Positions 7,504 to 16,502 are shown, counted from the first letter of the stretch. The stretch is 64,000 nucleotides of DNA from Poritiphilus flavus (GCF_009901585.1 NZ_WXYO01000005.1:186001-250000); one strand, 5' to 3'. Numbers and translations: made by a program. The notes: generated from the sequence alone by a model not told the origin.

Positions 7504-9291
7504 ATGCCTGAACTTTCAATCGAAATACAGCTAAGTACACTTCCCGATAATCCCGGGGTTTACCAATTCTATGACTCTGAGGGAAAAATACTCTACGTAG
7601 GCAAGGCTAAGAACCTTAAGAAAAGGGTCTCCTCCTATTTTGCCAAAACTCATGAATATGGCAAAACCAGGGTCCTGGTTAAGAAGATCAGCCTGATCAA
7701 GCATATCGTGGTCCCTACGGAATCAGATGCGCTACTGTTGGAGAATAACCTGATCAAAAAGTATCAGCCGCGTTACAACGTACAGTTGAAAGACGACAAA
7801 TCTTACCCCTGGATCTGTATTAAGAATGAGCGTTTTCCAAGAATATTCCCGACGCGCAAATTGATCCGGGACGGTTCTGAATACTTCGGCCCTTACACCA
7901 GGATGACGACCGTTAAAACCCTCCTGGATCTCATAAAGAGCGTCTATCCTTTGCGTACCTGCAATTACGATCTCTCCGAAGAGAAAATTAAGGCTGGCAA
8001 ATACAAGGTTTGCCTGGAGTACCACCTTGGGAATTGCAAGGGGCCTTGTGAGGGTCTGCAAAGTGCTGAAGAATATCACAATCAGATTGCGGATATTCGG
8101 GAGATCATCAAGGGAAATTTTAAAACCTCCCTGGCCTACTTCCGAAAGCGCATGAAGTCCTTGGCCGCAGAAATGAAGTTCGAGGAGGCACAACGGATCA
8201 AGGATAAAATAGAAGTACTGGAGAATTACCAGGTAAAGTCCACCATTGTCAATCCGAAGATCAACAATGTGGATGTATTCAGCATAATTTCCGATGAGGC
8301 ATTTGCCTATGTCAATTTTTTACAGCTTTCCCATGGTTCCATTATCCGTTCCCATACCATGGAAATCAAAAAGAAGCTGGACGAAACAGACGAAGAGCTT
8401 TTGCAACTGGCGGTAGTGGAGATCAGGCAACGATTCGACTCCCAATCCAGGGAATTGTATGTGCCTTTTCCCATAGCTGTTTCAGAGGATATAAAGCTTA
8501 CCTTGCCCAAACTTGGCGATAAGAAAAAGATATTGGACCTTTCCGAACGAAACGCCAGGTTTTTCAGGCAGGAACGCTTCAAACAGGTGAAAATAACCGA
8601 TCCGGACCGGCATACCAACCGTATCATGGCGCAAATGCAAAAAGACCTGAGATTGTCTGCCGAACCCAGGCATATTGAGTGTTTTGACAATTCCAATATG
8701 CAGGGAAGTCACCCCGTAGCGGCCTGTGTGGTTTTCCGCAACGGGAAACCTGCCAAAAAAGAGTACCGCCATTTCAATATCAAAACTGTTGAGGGGCCGG
8801 ATGATTTTGCCTCCATGGAAGAAGTGGTTTTCAGAAGGTACAGACGTTTGCTTAACGAAGGAGAATCACTACCGCAGCTGGTGGTAATAGACGGTGGAAA
8901 AGGACAGTTGTCTTCGGCACTCAAAAGCCTGGACATTCTTGGGCTCAGAGGAAAGATCGCCATCATTGGGATTGCCAAAAGGCTTGAAGAGATCTATTTT
9001 CCTGAAGACCCCATCCCTCTATACCTCGATAAAAAATCAGAATCTTTAAAGATCATACAGCAGTTGAGGAATGAAGCTCACCGTTTTGGAATAAGCTTTC
9101 ACAGGAACAAGAGAAGCAAGGCGGCCATTAATTCTGAACTGGAAAGTATTGAGGGCATAGGAGAGAAAACCGCCAACGAGCTTTTGCAGCGCTTCAAGTC
9201 TGTAAAAAGGATCAAAGAAGCGAGTATGGAAGATCTTTCAAAAACGGTCGGGATGGCGAAGGCGAAAAAAATCTATGAGAACTTTCACTAA
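7504..9291 (+). CDS. uvrC: UvrABC system protein C (excinuclease subunit)
   Basis: UvrC makes the dual incisions flanking bulky DNA lesions during nucleotide excision repair, after UvrA and UvrB have loaded. The 595-residue protein shows the N-terminal GIY-YIG nuclease (NPGVYQFYDSEGKILYVGKA, residues about 13-32), the cysteine cluster (CNYDL, CLEYHLGNCKGPCEG), the UvrB-binding UVR helix near residues 205-235, the RNase H-like second nuclease (ECFDNSNMQGSHPVA, VVIDGGKGQLSSAL) and C-terminal helix-hairpin-helix motifs (LESIEGIGEKTANELLQRF). Length is typical. The patatin-barrel gene starts only 6 bp after the stop, so the two probably share a transcript. Confidence 0.98.
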   Translation: MPELSIEIQLSTLPDNPGVYQFYDSEGKILYVGKAKNLKKRVSSYFAKTHEYGKTRVLVKKISLIKHIVVPTESDALLLENNLIKKYQPRYNVQLKDDKSYPWICIKNERFPRIFPTRKLIRDGSEYFGPYTRMTTVKTLLDLIKSVYPLRTCNYDLSEEKIKAGKYKVCLEYHLGNCKGPCEGLQSAEEYHNQIADIREIIKGNFKTSLAYFRKRMKSLAAEMKFEEAQRIKDKIEVLENYQVKSTIVNPKINNVDVFSIISDEAFAYVNFLQLSHGSIIRSHTMEIKKKLDETDEELLQLAVVEIRQRFDSQSRELYVPFPIAVSEDIKLTLPKLGDKKKILDLSERNARFFRQERFKQVKITDPDRHTNRIMAQMQKDLRLSAEPRHIECFDNSNMQGSHPVAACVVFRNGKPAKKEYRHFNIKTVEGPDDFASMEEVVFRRYRRLLNEGESLPQLVVIDGGKGQLSSALKSLDILGLRGKIAIIGIAKRLEEIYFPEDPIPLYLDKKSESLKIIQQLRNEAHRFGISFHRNKRSKAAINSELESIEGIGEKTANELLQRFKSVKRIKEASMEDLSKTVGMAKAKKIYENFH

Positions 9292-9297
9292 AGGCGA

Positions 9298-11556
9298 ATG
9301 AGGCAGATGAAAAAAATAGCGTCCTTTCTTGTGGCTCTTTTATTTGCTTCGCTGCTTATGGGTCAGGAGCAGCAGCCTAAGGTAGGGCTGGTCTTAAGTG
9401 GAGGAGGGGCCAAAGGCATCGCGCATATAGGGGCTTTAAAAGTGATCGAAGAAGCTGGGGTACAGGTCGATTATATAGGAGGAACAAGTATGGGCGCCAT
9501 TGTCGGGGCGTTATATGCATCCGGCTATTCAGCGAAAGAGCTGGATTCCATTTTCAGAAATACGGATTTTACTAATCTTATACAGGACAATCTGCCGAGA
9601 AGCGCAAAGACCTTTTACGAAAAAGAGGATTCAGAAAGGTACGCCTTGACCCTGCCGTTCAACAATTTCAAAATTTCCTTTCCGGAGGCTATCTCAGGAG
9701 GGCAGAACATTTATAACGAACTGGTCCGTTTGCTGTATCACGTAAAGGATATTGATGAATTCGACAGTCTTCCTATACCTTTCTTCTGTATTGCCACGGA
9801 TATTGAGAAAGGAGAACAGGTTTTGCTTGACAAAGGATACCTTCCGGAAGCCATCATGGCCAGCGGTACTTTTCCCTCCCTTTTTGAACCTACTGAGGTG
9901 GATGGGAAAGTGCTGATAGATGGGGGTGTTCTCAACAACTATCCGGTGATGGAGGTACGGGATATGGGAGCGGATATCATCATAGGAGTGGATGTGCAAC
10001 ACGGGTTGCGGGACCGGGAGTCCCTTTCCTCCGCAACTGAGATACTGCTCCAGATCAACAATTTCCGGACGGTGCGGGACATGCAGGAAAAGTCCGGACA
10101 GACCGATATTTATATCAGGCCTGATATGGAGTCCTTTTCCGTTATAGATTTTGACCGTAAAGAGGAGATCATGCAGAATGGGGAAGCCGCGGCAATGACC
10201 CAGTCCGATGCCCTTCAGGCCCTGGCGGCAAAGCAGCAAAAAAAGCCGAAACCCCAGCCTATAATCACAAAAGATACCATCATCATAAACCGACTAATAC
10301 TTCGAGGTAACAACAACTACACTCGCGGTTATGTAAAGGGAAAACTGCGTTTTAACCTGGCGGAGCGCATTACCTTTGAAAAGCTGCAACAGGGGATAAG
10401 CAACCTTGCCGCTACAGGCAACTTTAAGACCATAAGATACGAATTGGTCTCTAATGGTCTGGGGGAAGATCTTATCCTGAAATTGCGCGAAGATCCTAAC
10501 AAAACCCTGATCAGGATCGGCGCCCACTACGACGATCTGTATAAAAGTGGTGCCCTTATCAACCTGACCAAAAAGAATGTGCTGCTGGATGACGACGTAG
10601 CCTCTTTTGATTTCATCCTCGGAGACAATGTACGCTATAATCTGCAGTACTATGTGGATAAAGGTTTTTACTGGAGTTTTGGTATCAATTCGCGCTTTAA
10701 TGACTTCAGCAGGGAGATAGACTTCAGTGTGATCCAGTCTAATTTTGATGTGATCGAAGATCCGAACATCAGTAAATTGAACCTGGACGTGTCTGACTTT
10801 ACCAACCAGATATACCTGCAAACCGTGTTACAGGAAGAATTCGCCTTTAGCATTGGTTTGGAGCACAAATTTCTGAAGTACAGTACAACCACCTTAAACG
10901 AACCACCTGAAGACGAATTGGAATCCTTCCAGCCGGAAGGGGACTTTCGCACTTTTTTCGAAAAGAGCAATTATTTCAGCACCTACGGTAAGTTGATCCT
11001 TGACACTTACGATGACCGGTATTTTCCAACCCGGGGTCTGTATTTTAACGGGGATTTCCATTTCTATCTTTTTTCCTCGGATTTTAACGACAACTTTAAA
11101 GAGTTTTCTATCGCCAAAGCCAGGATGGGGACTGCCTTCCCAATATTTCCGAATCTCTCCATCAATATTGAAACAGAGGGTGGTTTCAAACTGGGGACCT
11201 CCAATGTCACCGCCCTGGATTTTGTGCTTGGAGGATATGGGAACAACCTGATAAATAACTTCGTTCCTTTTCTGGGATACGACTTTTTAAGCCTTCCAGG
11301 GAACAGTTATGTGAAAGCGTATGGAAGGCTGGATTTGGAGTTCGCCCCGAAAAATCATGTGATCTTCGCCGCAAATTTTGCCAATGTAGACGATGATATT
11401 TTCAGGACCGGGGAGTGGTTCACGGCCCCTGATTTTTCAGGTTATGGCGTGGGTTATGGCTGGGAGTCCTTTTTTGGCCCGGTACAGGTACTGTATTCCT
11501 GGTCGCCAGAGGTGCAGGACGGAAATTTCTTTTTCAGTGTGGGGTACTGGTTTTAA
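9298..11556 (+). CDS. Patatin-like phospholipase with POTRA and beta-barrel (type Vd autotransporter-like)
   Basis: The 752-residue protein has a signal peptide (to about residue 22) followed by a patatin lipase domain. The oxyanion loop is GGGAKG (residues 35-40), the nucleophile Ser64 lies in GGTSMG, and the catalytic Asp208 lies in DGGVLNNYP. A POTRA-like segment follows at about 325-400 (RLILRGNNNYTRGYVKGKLRF). A 16-strand-type outer-membrane barrel then extends to the final aromatic FFFSVGYWF. This architecture matches PlpD-type Vd secretion or Bacteroidota patatin-BamA fusions, placing the lipase at the cell surface or periplasmic face. Substrate and release of the lipase domain are unknown. 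The ATG at 9307 is an equally good start. Confidence 0.93.
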   Translation: MRQMKKIASFLVALLFASLLMGQEQQPKVGLVLSGGGAKGIAHIGALKVIEEAGVQVDYIGGTSMGAIVGALYASGYSAKELDSIFRNTDFTNLIQDNLPRSAKTFYEKEDSERYALTLPFNNFKISFPEAISGGQNIYNELVRLLYHVKDIDEFDSLPIPFFCIATDIEKGEQVLLDKGYLPEAIMASGTFPSLFEPTEVDGKVLIDGGVLNNYPVMEVRDMGADIIIGVDVQHGLRDRESLSSATEILLQINNFRTVRDMQEKSGQTDIYIRPDMESFSVIDFDRKEEIMQNGEAAAMTQSDALQALAAKQQKKPKPQPIITKDTIIINRLILRGNNNYTRGYVKGKLRFNLAERITFEKLQQGISNLAATGNFKTIRYELVSNGLGEDLILKLREDPNKTLIRIGAHYDDLYKSGALINLTKKNVLLDDDVASFDFILGDNVRYNLQYYVDKGFYWSFGINSRFNDFSREIDFSVIQSNFDVIEDPNISKLNLDVSDFTNQIYLQTVLQEEFAFSIGLEHKFLKYSTTTLNEPPEDELESFQPEGDFRTFFEKSNYFSTYGKLILDTYDDRYFPTRGLYFNGDFHFYLFSSDFNDNFKEFSIAKARMGTAFPIFPNLSINIETEGGFKLGTSNVTALDFVLGGYGNNLINNFVPFLGYDFLSLPGNSYVKAYGRLDLEFAPKNHVIFAANFANVDDDIFRTGEWFTAPDFSGYGVGYGWESFFGPVQVLYSWSPEVQDGNFFFSVGYWF

Positions 11557-11682
11557 CGGCTTGTACATTCCAATTATTCCCTACTTCTATTAACGGATTT
11601 TTTGATGGTTTTTTCCGATATTTGTCCAATAGCGAACTCCGAATGCTAAATCTGAGAATTGATATAACGGCTCACCTCAGGG

Positions 11683-11728
11683 CCATGTGGTAGACCCCTC
11701 CAACTTTAGCGGGTTTAAGTCCGCATGG
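11683..11728 (+). promoter_or_regulatory. Long hairpin in the hppD leader
   Basis: CCATGTGG (11683-11690) pairs with CCGCATGG (11721-11728), and TAGACCC (11691-11697) pairs with GGGTTTA (11711-11717). This gives 15 pairs including two G-U, interrupted only by a 3-nt bulge (11718-11720). The loop is CTCCAACTTTAGC. It ends 39 nt before the hppD ATG and lacks a T tract, so it is not a normal terminator. It may be a 5'-UTR regulatory structure or a protein-binding RNA element. Confidence 0.55.
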
Positions 11729-11767
11729 TATACTGTTATTCAACATCAATTCTAAAGAAAACATATC

Positions 11768-12910
11768 ATGGCAACACTAGATAAAACTTCATTACAACTA
11801 CCAAAAGAAAATCCGGAAGCGGAAGATTTTTTACCACTACTGGGAACAGATCACGTGGAACTGTATGTGGGCAATGCCAAACAGGCAGCTCACTACTATA
11901 TGGCGGCCTGGGGGTTTCAACCACTGGCTTATGCCGGCCTGGAAACAGGGCTTAAAGACAGGGTATCCTACGTGCTTCAACAGGACAAGATCAGGCTTGT
12001 ACTTACTTCTCCCCTGAAATCGGGAGGGGATATTAACAGGCATATAGATGCTCACGGTGACGGCGTAAAAGCCATTGCCCTCTGGGTAGACGATGCAACC
12101 AAAAGCTATAAGGAAACAACCCAAAGAGGGGCCGAAAGCTATATGGAGCCTACCACCATTAAGGATGATCAGGGCGAAGTTGTGCTTTCTGGCATACATA
12201 CTTATGGGGAAACGGTTCACATTTTTGTGGAAAGATCTAACTATTCAGGGGTCTTTATGCCGGGCTATCGCAAATGGGAACCGCATTACAGGCCTTCGGA
12301 TGTAGGTTTGAAATACATTGACCACATGGTGGGAAATGTCGGTTGGAACGAAATGAACAAATGGTGCGAGTTCTATGCGCATGTTATGGGCTTTGCCCAA
12401 TTGGTCTCCTTTGATGACAAGGACATTTCAACTGAATATACCGCATTGATGAGCAAGGTGATGAGCAACGGCAACGGTAGGATCAAGTTTCCGATCAATG
12501 AGCCGGCAGACGGCCGCAAGAAGTCTCAGATTGAGGAGTACATTGAGTTCTACAATGGGGCCGGGGTACAGCATATGGCCCTCGCGACGGACAACATTAT
12601 AGAAACGGTTTCAGCTTTGAGGGATCGTGGCGTGGAATTTCTTACCGTTCCTGCCACCTATTACGAAGATGTGCTGGATAGAGTGGGTGAGATAGACGAA
12701 GATCTTGCCCCGCTGAGGGATTTGGGCATCTTGATAGACCGGGATGACGAGGGCTACCTGCTACAGATCTTTACCAAGCCTATACTGGACAGACCAACGA
12801 TGTTTATTGAGATCATTCAACGCAAAGGCGCTAAGTCTTTCGGGAAGGGAAATTTCAAGGCGTTATTCGAGGCTATTGAGCGCGAACAGGCCTCCAGAGG
12901 GACTTTATAA
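11768..12910 (+). CDS. hppD: 4-hydroxyphenylpyruvate dioxygenase
   Basis: This non-haem Fe(II) enzyme converts 4-hydroxyphenylpyruvate to homogentisate in tyrosine breakdown. The 380-residue length is typical. Two vicinal-oxygen-chelate domains are visible, beginning near DHVELYVGNAKQAAHYY and IDHMVGNVGWNEMNKW. The expected iron ligands are His186 (IDHMVGN), His269 (QHMALAT) and Glu348 (MFIEII), followed by the family C-terminal signature (GNFKALFEAIEREQASRGTL). Homogentisate 1,2-dioxygenase, often adjacent, is not in this window. Tryptophan 2,3-dioxygenase lies 1.3 kb downstream. The gene is preceded by a strong hairpin and has no strict TAnnTTTG box that I can see. Confidence 0.97.
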   Translation: MATLDKTSLQLPKENPEAEDFLPLLGTDHVELYVGNAKQAAHYYMAAWGFQPLAYAGLETGLKDRVSYVLQQDKIRLVLTSPLKSGGDINRHIDAHGDGVKAIALWVDDATKSYKETTQRGAESYMEPTTIKDDQGEVVLSGIHTYGETVHIFVERSNYSGVFMPGYRKWEPHYRPSDVGLKYIDHMVGNVGWNEMNKWCEFYAHVMGFAQLVSFDDKDISTEYTALMSKVMSNGNGRIKFPINEPADGRKKSQIEEYIEFYNGAGVQHMALATDNIIETVSALRDRGVEFLTVPATYYEDVLDRVGEIDEDLAPLRDLGILIDRDDEGYLLQIFTKPILDRPTMFIEIIQRKGAKSFGKGNFKALFEAIEREQASRGTL

Positions 12911-13017
12911 AGCCACTTTTCTTAAGGATTTGCAAAATTTAAATTAGCAAGCATAAAGTATTGTTAAGATCAGAGTTAAAGAACGTTAAAACGGATTCTG
13001 TAAAGCTTTTCTTGTAT
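12911..13017. other. Non-coding spacer after hppD
   Basis: The gap between hppD and the DUF3108 gene is 424 bp in total. This first part is AT-rich and holds no open frame or terminator that I can recognise. The middle part (13018-13131) contains the promoter, hairpin and terminator of a probable small RNA. The last part (13132-13334) is AT-rich, with only imperfect promoter-like boxes before the DUF3108 gene. Confidence 0.5.
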
Positions 13018-13025
13018 TAAATTTG
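13018..13025 (+). promoter_or_regulatory. Promoter -7 box of candidate small RNA
   Basis: TAAATTTG is a full match to TAnnTTTG. A CTG at 12998-13000, 17 bp upstream, may stand in for the TTG -33 element. The predicted transcript start near 13030 falls at the foot of the 5' hairpin of the candidate RNA. Confidence 0.5.
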
Positions 13026-13029
13026 TAAC

Positions 13030-13131
13030 ACATAAGGGGTGGTTCCCTTATTACTTTAAGTATTGGTTTTTCATAATTTAAAGTTTGGTTGGTTATTTAG
13101 GAAAAGCCCCGACGCCCGTCGGGGCTTTTTT
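13030..13131 (+). ncRNA. Candidate free-standing small RNA of about 100 nt
   Basis: Between hppD and the DUF3108 gene a complete small transcription unit can be read. A TAAATTTG promoter box is followed by a 5' hairpin (ATAAGGG at 13032-13038 with CCCTTAT at 13045-13051, loop GTGGTT). Then comes an AT-rich single-stranded middle of about 50 nt containing TTTGGTTGGTTATTT, and a strong GC terminator ending at about 13131. There is no ATG in the unit. Hairpin, unstructured middle and terminator is the usual build of a trans-acting bacterial sRNA. It could instead be the distal 3' UTR and terminator of hppD, or a member of an RNA family already described for Flavobacteria. Nothing here shows its target. 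Confidence 0.5.
13102..13131 (+). terminator. Strong intrinsic terminator
   Basis: AAAAGCCCCGACG pairs with CGTCGGGGCTTTT around a tiny loop, followed by T residues. It terminates the candidate small RNA and probably also hppD transcripts. Confidence 0.9.
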
Positions 13132-13334
13132 TATACCAATCTCTTGTGAAACGGCCATTGTAGCGGTGTTAGTAGTAGATTCAGGGTAAGGATCAATACG
13201 AAAATCGACTATTATTATAGCTTTTTAACGACTGTAAGGCATTGTGCACAATACTTTGGAATAAAATTTGTTTAAATAACACTTAGCTAATACAAGTTGA
13301 AGAGCATTTAGTAATTTTAAACCAAAATTTTGCC

Positions 13335-14117
13335 ATGATGAAAAGGTATTTAACGATACTTTTCGCGTTCCTGACGCTATCCCTGACGGCCCAGGACAAT
13401 ATCAGAGCATTTAAGCCGGGCGAATGGCTGAAGTTCCGGCTGCACTACGGTATTTTGAATGCCAGTTATGCTACGCTTCAGGTATACTCGGCGAAAATAG
13501 ATAGTGTTCCGGTATATCACGTGGTGGGAAAAGGCAAGACCACGGGTTTTGCCAGTTTGTTCTTTAAGGTAGACGACACCTATGAGAGTTATTTTGGCAA
13601 AGAAGATGGAAAACCCTATAAATTCATCCGTAAAATATACGAGGGTGGCTATACCAAGGATATAGAGATCAATTTTGATCACGACAGTGATACGGCCATT
13701 CTCAACGATAAGAAGAACAACAAAAAGTTCAACTTCACTTTCAAAGACAGTATTCAGGATCTGATCTCCGCCTTTTATTACCTGCGTAACAACTACAAAT
13801 TAGAAGACCTGGTCATTGGGGAGGATATAGAGCTGGCAATGCTGTATGACGATGATGGCATTTTTAAGTTCAGACTCAGGTACCTCGGTAAGGAGGTACT
13901 TAAGACCAAATACGGTAAGGTAGAGTGTCTGAAGTTCAGACCATTTGTACAATCCGGCCGTGTCTTTAAAGAGCAGGAGAGCTTGTCATTATGGGTCTCT
14001 AACGACAAGAACAAGATTCCGATCCGGGTTAAGGCGGATCTGGCCGTTGGTTCTATCAAAGCGGACCTGGACGGTTATAACGGCCTGAAGAACCAGTTCA
14101 AAATTATCATGGACTAA
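13335..14117 (+). CDS. Secreted DUF3108 protein
   Basis: The 260-residue protein starts with a signal peptide (MMKRYLTILFAFLTLSLTAQ). It continues with the features of the DUF3108 family: FKPGEWLKFRLHYGILNASYATLQV at the start and the VECLKFRPFVQSGR segment later, followed by LSLWVSNDKNKIPIRVKADLAVGSIKADL. Members are periplasmic or secreted beta-rich proteins of unknown function, widespread in Bacteroidota. ATGs at 13335 and 13338 are equivalent. A GC hairpin without T tract lies just after the stop (14121-14145). It stands between hppD and the tryptophan dioxygenase operon, but nothing links it to amino-acid catabolism. Confidence 0.88.
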   Translation: MMKRYLTILFAFLTLSLTAQDNIRAFKPGEWLKFRLHYGILNASYATLQVYSAKIDSVPVYHVVGKGKTTGFASLFFKVDDTYESYFGKEDGKPYKFIRKIYEGGYTKDIEINFDHDSDTAILNDKKNNKKFNFTFKDSIQDLISAFYYLRNNYKLEDLVIGEDIELAMLYDDDGIFKFRLRYLGKEVLKTKYGKVECLKFRPFVQSGRVFKEQESLSLWVSNDKNKIPIRVKADLAVGSIKADLDGYNGLKNQFKIIMD

Positions 14118-14120
14118 GGA

Positions 14121-14145
14121 TTGCCCCGGCTAAATTCCCGGGCAA
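14121..14145 (+). terminator. Possible weak terminator after DUF3108 gene
   Basis: TTGCCC and GGGCAA form a 6-bp stem, extended by two more G-C pairs beyond one mismatch. No T tract follows directly, so it may be a processing or weak termination hairpin only. Confidence 0.35.
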
Positions 14146-14220
14146 CCAATCTCCTTCAAACACCTTTTTTCTTGTGTAAACCTTATGATCTTTAAGGCTC
14201 AGACTTTTGTTTATTTGCCT

Positions 14221-14228
14221 TAAATTTG
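14221..14228 (+). promoter_or_regulatory. Promoter -7 box of the TDO-M23-pgi operon
   Basis: TAAATTTG matches TAnnTTTG exactly and overlaps the TTG at 14226. The coding start is therefore the ATG at 14247, about 14 nt after the predicted transcript start. Confidence 0.55.
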
Positions 14229-14246
14229 GGCAAACCTAAGGATCCA

Positions 14247-15218
14247 ATGAAAAACAAGGAGCGCATTGAGGCCCAGATCTCAAAACTGGAAGAAAAGTAC
14301 AAGGATTCCGGCCAGGATATGAGTTCTTATCTCGATGGGTTACTGTATCAGCGTTACCTGACCTACTGGGATTACATTCACCTGGACACTCTATTGAGCC
14401 TGCAGGTTCCCAGAACCCACTTTCCGGATGAAGAGATCTTCATTATGTATCATCAGATCACGGAACTCTATTTCAAACTCATCCTGCACGAGCAAAAGCA
14501 GATCGTGGACGATAAATCGCAAAACCCAGATTTCTTTACGGAAAAGCTGAACAGGATAAACAACTACTATAAAGCCCTGATATCCTCATTTAGTATCATG
14601 GTCCGTGGAATGGAGCGGGAGCAATTTCTGCAGTATCGGATGGCCCTCTTACCAGCTAGTGGTTTTCAGTCTGCACAATACCGTATGATAGAGATCTATG
14701 CCACAGGCCTGGAGAATCTGGTTCACCACACAGACCGTCCCCGGTTTTCAGAATCTAACAGTATTGAGGAGCTTTACGAACACATTTATTGGAAAAAAGG
14801 AGCAACAGACCTGGCTACAGGGGAGAAGACCCTCACACTTAAGCAATTTGAGTATCGCTATACGCCCAGGTTTATCCGGACTGCAAAACAGTTGAAAGGG
14901 AATACCATATACCACAAATACCTTAATTTACCTCTTGAGAGTCAACATAATAAAGCGCTCGTAGATGCGTTAAAAAAGATGGATGTCAATGCGAACGTAA
15001 ACTGGCCTTTGGTACATATGGGCTCTGCTCACAGATACCTGAATAAAGAAGACCAGGAAATAGAGGCAACCGGAGGAACAAATTGGAAAGAATACCTGCC
15101 TCCAAGTTTTCAAAAAGTCGTATTTTATCCGAGCTTACACACAAATACAGAGTTAAATAATTGGGGAAAGCAATGGGTAGACCATATCTTTAACCCCGAA
15201 AAAATAGAAAACGAGTAA
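14247..15218 (+). CDS. Tryptophan 2,3-dioxygenase
   Basis: This haem enzyme opens the indole ring of L-tryptophan to N-formylkynurenine, the first step of the kynurenine route. The 323-residue product shows family motifs SSYLDGLLYQRYLTYWDYIHLDTLLSLQ, YHQITELYFKLILHEQKQI and the C-terminal VHMGSAHRYL. By alignment with characterised TDOs, His257 is the probable axial haem ligand. The start was set at ATG 14247, because the longer frame begins inside the promoter box. Its stop codon overlaps the ATG of the M23 peptidase gene by one base, suggesting translational coupling within a three-gene operon with pgi. Confidence 0.93.
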   Translation: MKNKERIEAQISKLEEKYKDSGQDMSSYLDGLLYQRYLTYWDYIHLDTLLSLQVPRTHFPDEEIFIMYHQITELYFKLILHEQKQIVDDKSQNPDFFTEKLNRINNYYKALISSFSIMVRGMEREQFLQYRMALLPASGFQSAQYRMIEIYATGLENLVHHTDRPRFSESNSIEELYEHIYWKKGATDLATGEKTLTLKQFEYRYTPRFIRTAKQLKGNTIYHKYLNLPLESQHNKALVDALKKMDVNANVNWPLVHMGSAHRYLNKEDQEIEATGGTNWKEYLPPSFQKVVFYPSLHTNTELNNWGKQWVDHIFNPEKIENE

Positions 15219-16501
15219 TGCAAAAATTCTGGGGCGCCCTACTAACAGTAGCTATACTGTTTTCCTGTAATGAAGAAAAACCAAAACCAAAGGAGGATCC
15301 GGTAAAGGAGATTGCACAAATCACTGAACCTGAAACCCGGGAGGAATTTGGTTTCAATCTTGAAGACTTCAACATTGTTCAGGACACCGTCCGCAGAGGG
15401 GATAGCTTTGGAGAGCTGATGCTCGAAAACAAGGTGGACTACCCCAAGATCGCCAAGGTTTCAGAATCATTCCGAGATACTTTTGACGTACGCAAGATAA
15501 GAGTTGGCAAACCTTATCTCATTCTAAAATCCAAGGATACCACAGAAGCGGCCCAGATCTTCATTTATCAGAACGACGTGGTCAACTATACCGTGGTAGA
15601 CTTCAGAAAGGATGATGTGGTGGCTTACAAGCAGAAGAAGGATGTAAAATACGTTCAGAGAGAGGCCTCCGGGGTAATCAAGACCAGTCTTTCCGATGCC
15701 ATCCTGGAACAGGGAATAGACTATTACATCACGCATGAACTTTCTGAGATCTACGCCTGGACCATAGATTTTTTCAGGCTCCAGAAAGGGGATAAATTCA
15801 AAGTGATCTACAAGGAAAAATATGTCAATGATTCCATCTACGCCGGGTCATCTCCCATTGAAGCAGCATACTTTGAGCACAACGGAAGGCCGCTATACGC
15901 CTTTGCCTATGAGAACGATTCCCTTAAAAACATCATGGAGTATTTTGATGATGAGGCCAATAACCTCAGGCGGACTTTCCTTAGGGCACCAGTAAAATTC
16001 AGTCGGATCTCCTCGAGATACAACTTAAAAAGACGTATACGCTATTATGGCTATAAGGTTAGACCTCATAAGGGAACAGATTATGCCGCACCAATTGGCA
16101 CTCCTATCATGGCCACGGCAGATGGGGTGGTTACGGAGTCTACCCGAAGAGGAGGGAATGGAAAGTATGTAAAGATCCGGCATAACGGCACTTACAGTAC
16201 CCAGTACCTGCATATGAGGAATCAGAATGTAAAGCGTGGGGATAATGTAAAACAAGGGGATGTCATTGGCTGGATCGGGATGACCGGAAATACCGGCGGC
16301 CCTCATGTTTGTTACCGCTTCTGGAAAAACGGCAGGCAGGTAGATCCTCTGCGCGAAGAATTGCCAGCGGCAGATCCGCTACCGGAACCCTTAAGGCCCG
16401 CCTATTACGCTTATATTGACCCGGTAAAGGCTCAATTGGATTGCATAGAATTTCCGGAAGAAGAAGAGCCGGTGGAAGATCTCTTAACACTCAACGAATA
16501 A
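15218..16501 (+). CDS. M23-family metallopeptidase lipoprotein
   Basis: The 427-residue protein begins with a lipoprotein signal ([11 protein letters not shown], lipid Cys near residue 17). It contains a LysM/OapA-like stretch ([18 protein letters not shown]) and a C-terminal lysostaphin-type M23 domain with the zinc ligands in [10 protein letters not shown] and TQYLHM. Enzymes of this type cut peptide cross-links in peptidoglycan or regulate amidases, acting in the periplasm. It overlaps the upstream dioxygenase gene by 1 bp and is followed within 2 bp by pgi, so all three are cotranscribed. Metabolic enzymes and a wall hydrolase share the operon without an obvious common pathway. Confidence 0.94.
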   Translation: MQKFWGALLTVAILFSCNEEKPKPKEDPVKEIAQITEPETREEFGFNLEDFNIVQDTVRRGDSFGELMLENKVDYPKIAKVSESFRDTFDVRKIRVGKPYLILKSKDTTEAAQIFIYQNDVVNYTVVDFRKDDVVAYKQKKDVKYVQREASGVIKTSLSDAILEQGIDYYITHELSEIYAWTIDFFRLQKGDKFKVIYKEKYVNDSIYAGSSPIEAAYFEHNGRPLYAFAYENDSLKNIMEYFDDEANNLRRTFLRAPVKFSRISSRYNLKRRIRYYGYKVRPHKGTDYAAPIGTPIMATADGVVTESTRRGGNGKYVKIRHNGTYSTQYLHMRNQNVKRGDNVKQGDVIGWIGMTGNTGGPHVCYRFWKNGRQVDPLREELPAADPLPEPLRPAYYAYIDPVKAQLDCIEFPEEEEPVEDLLTLNE

Positions 16502-16502
16502 A

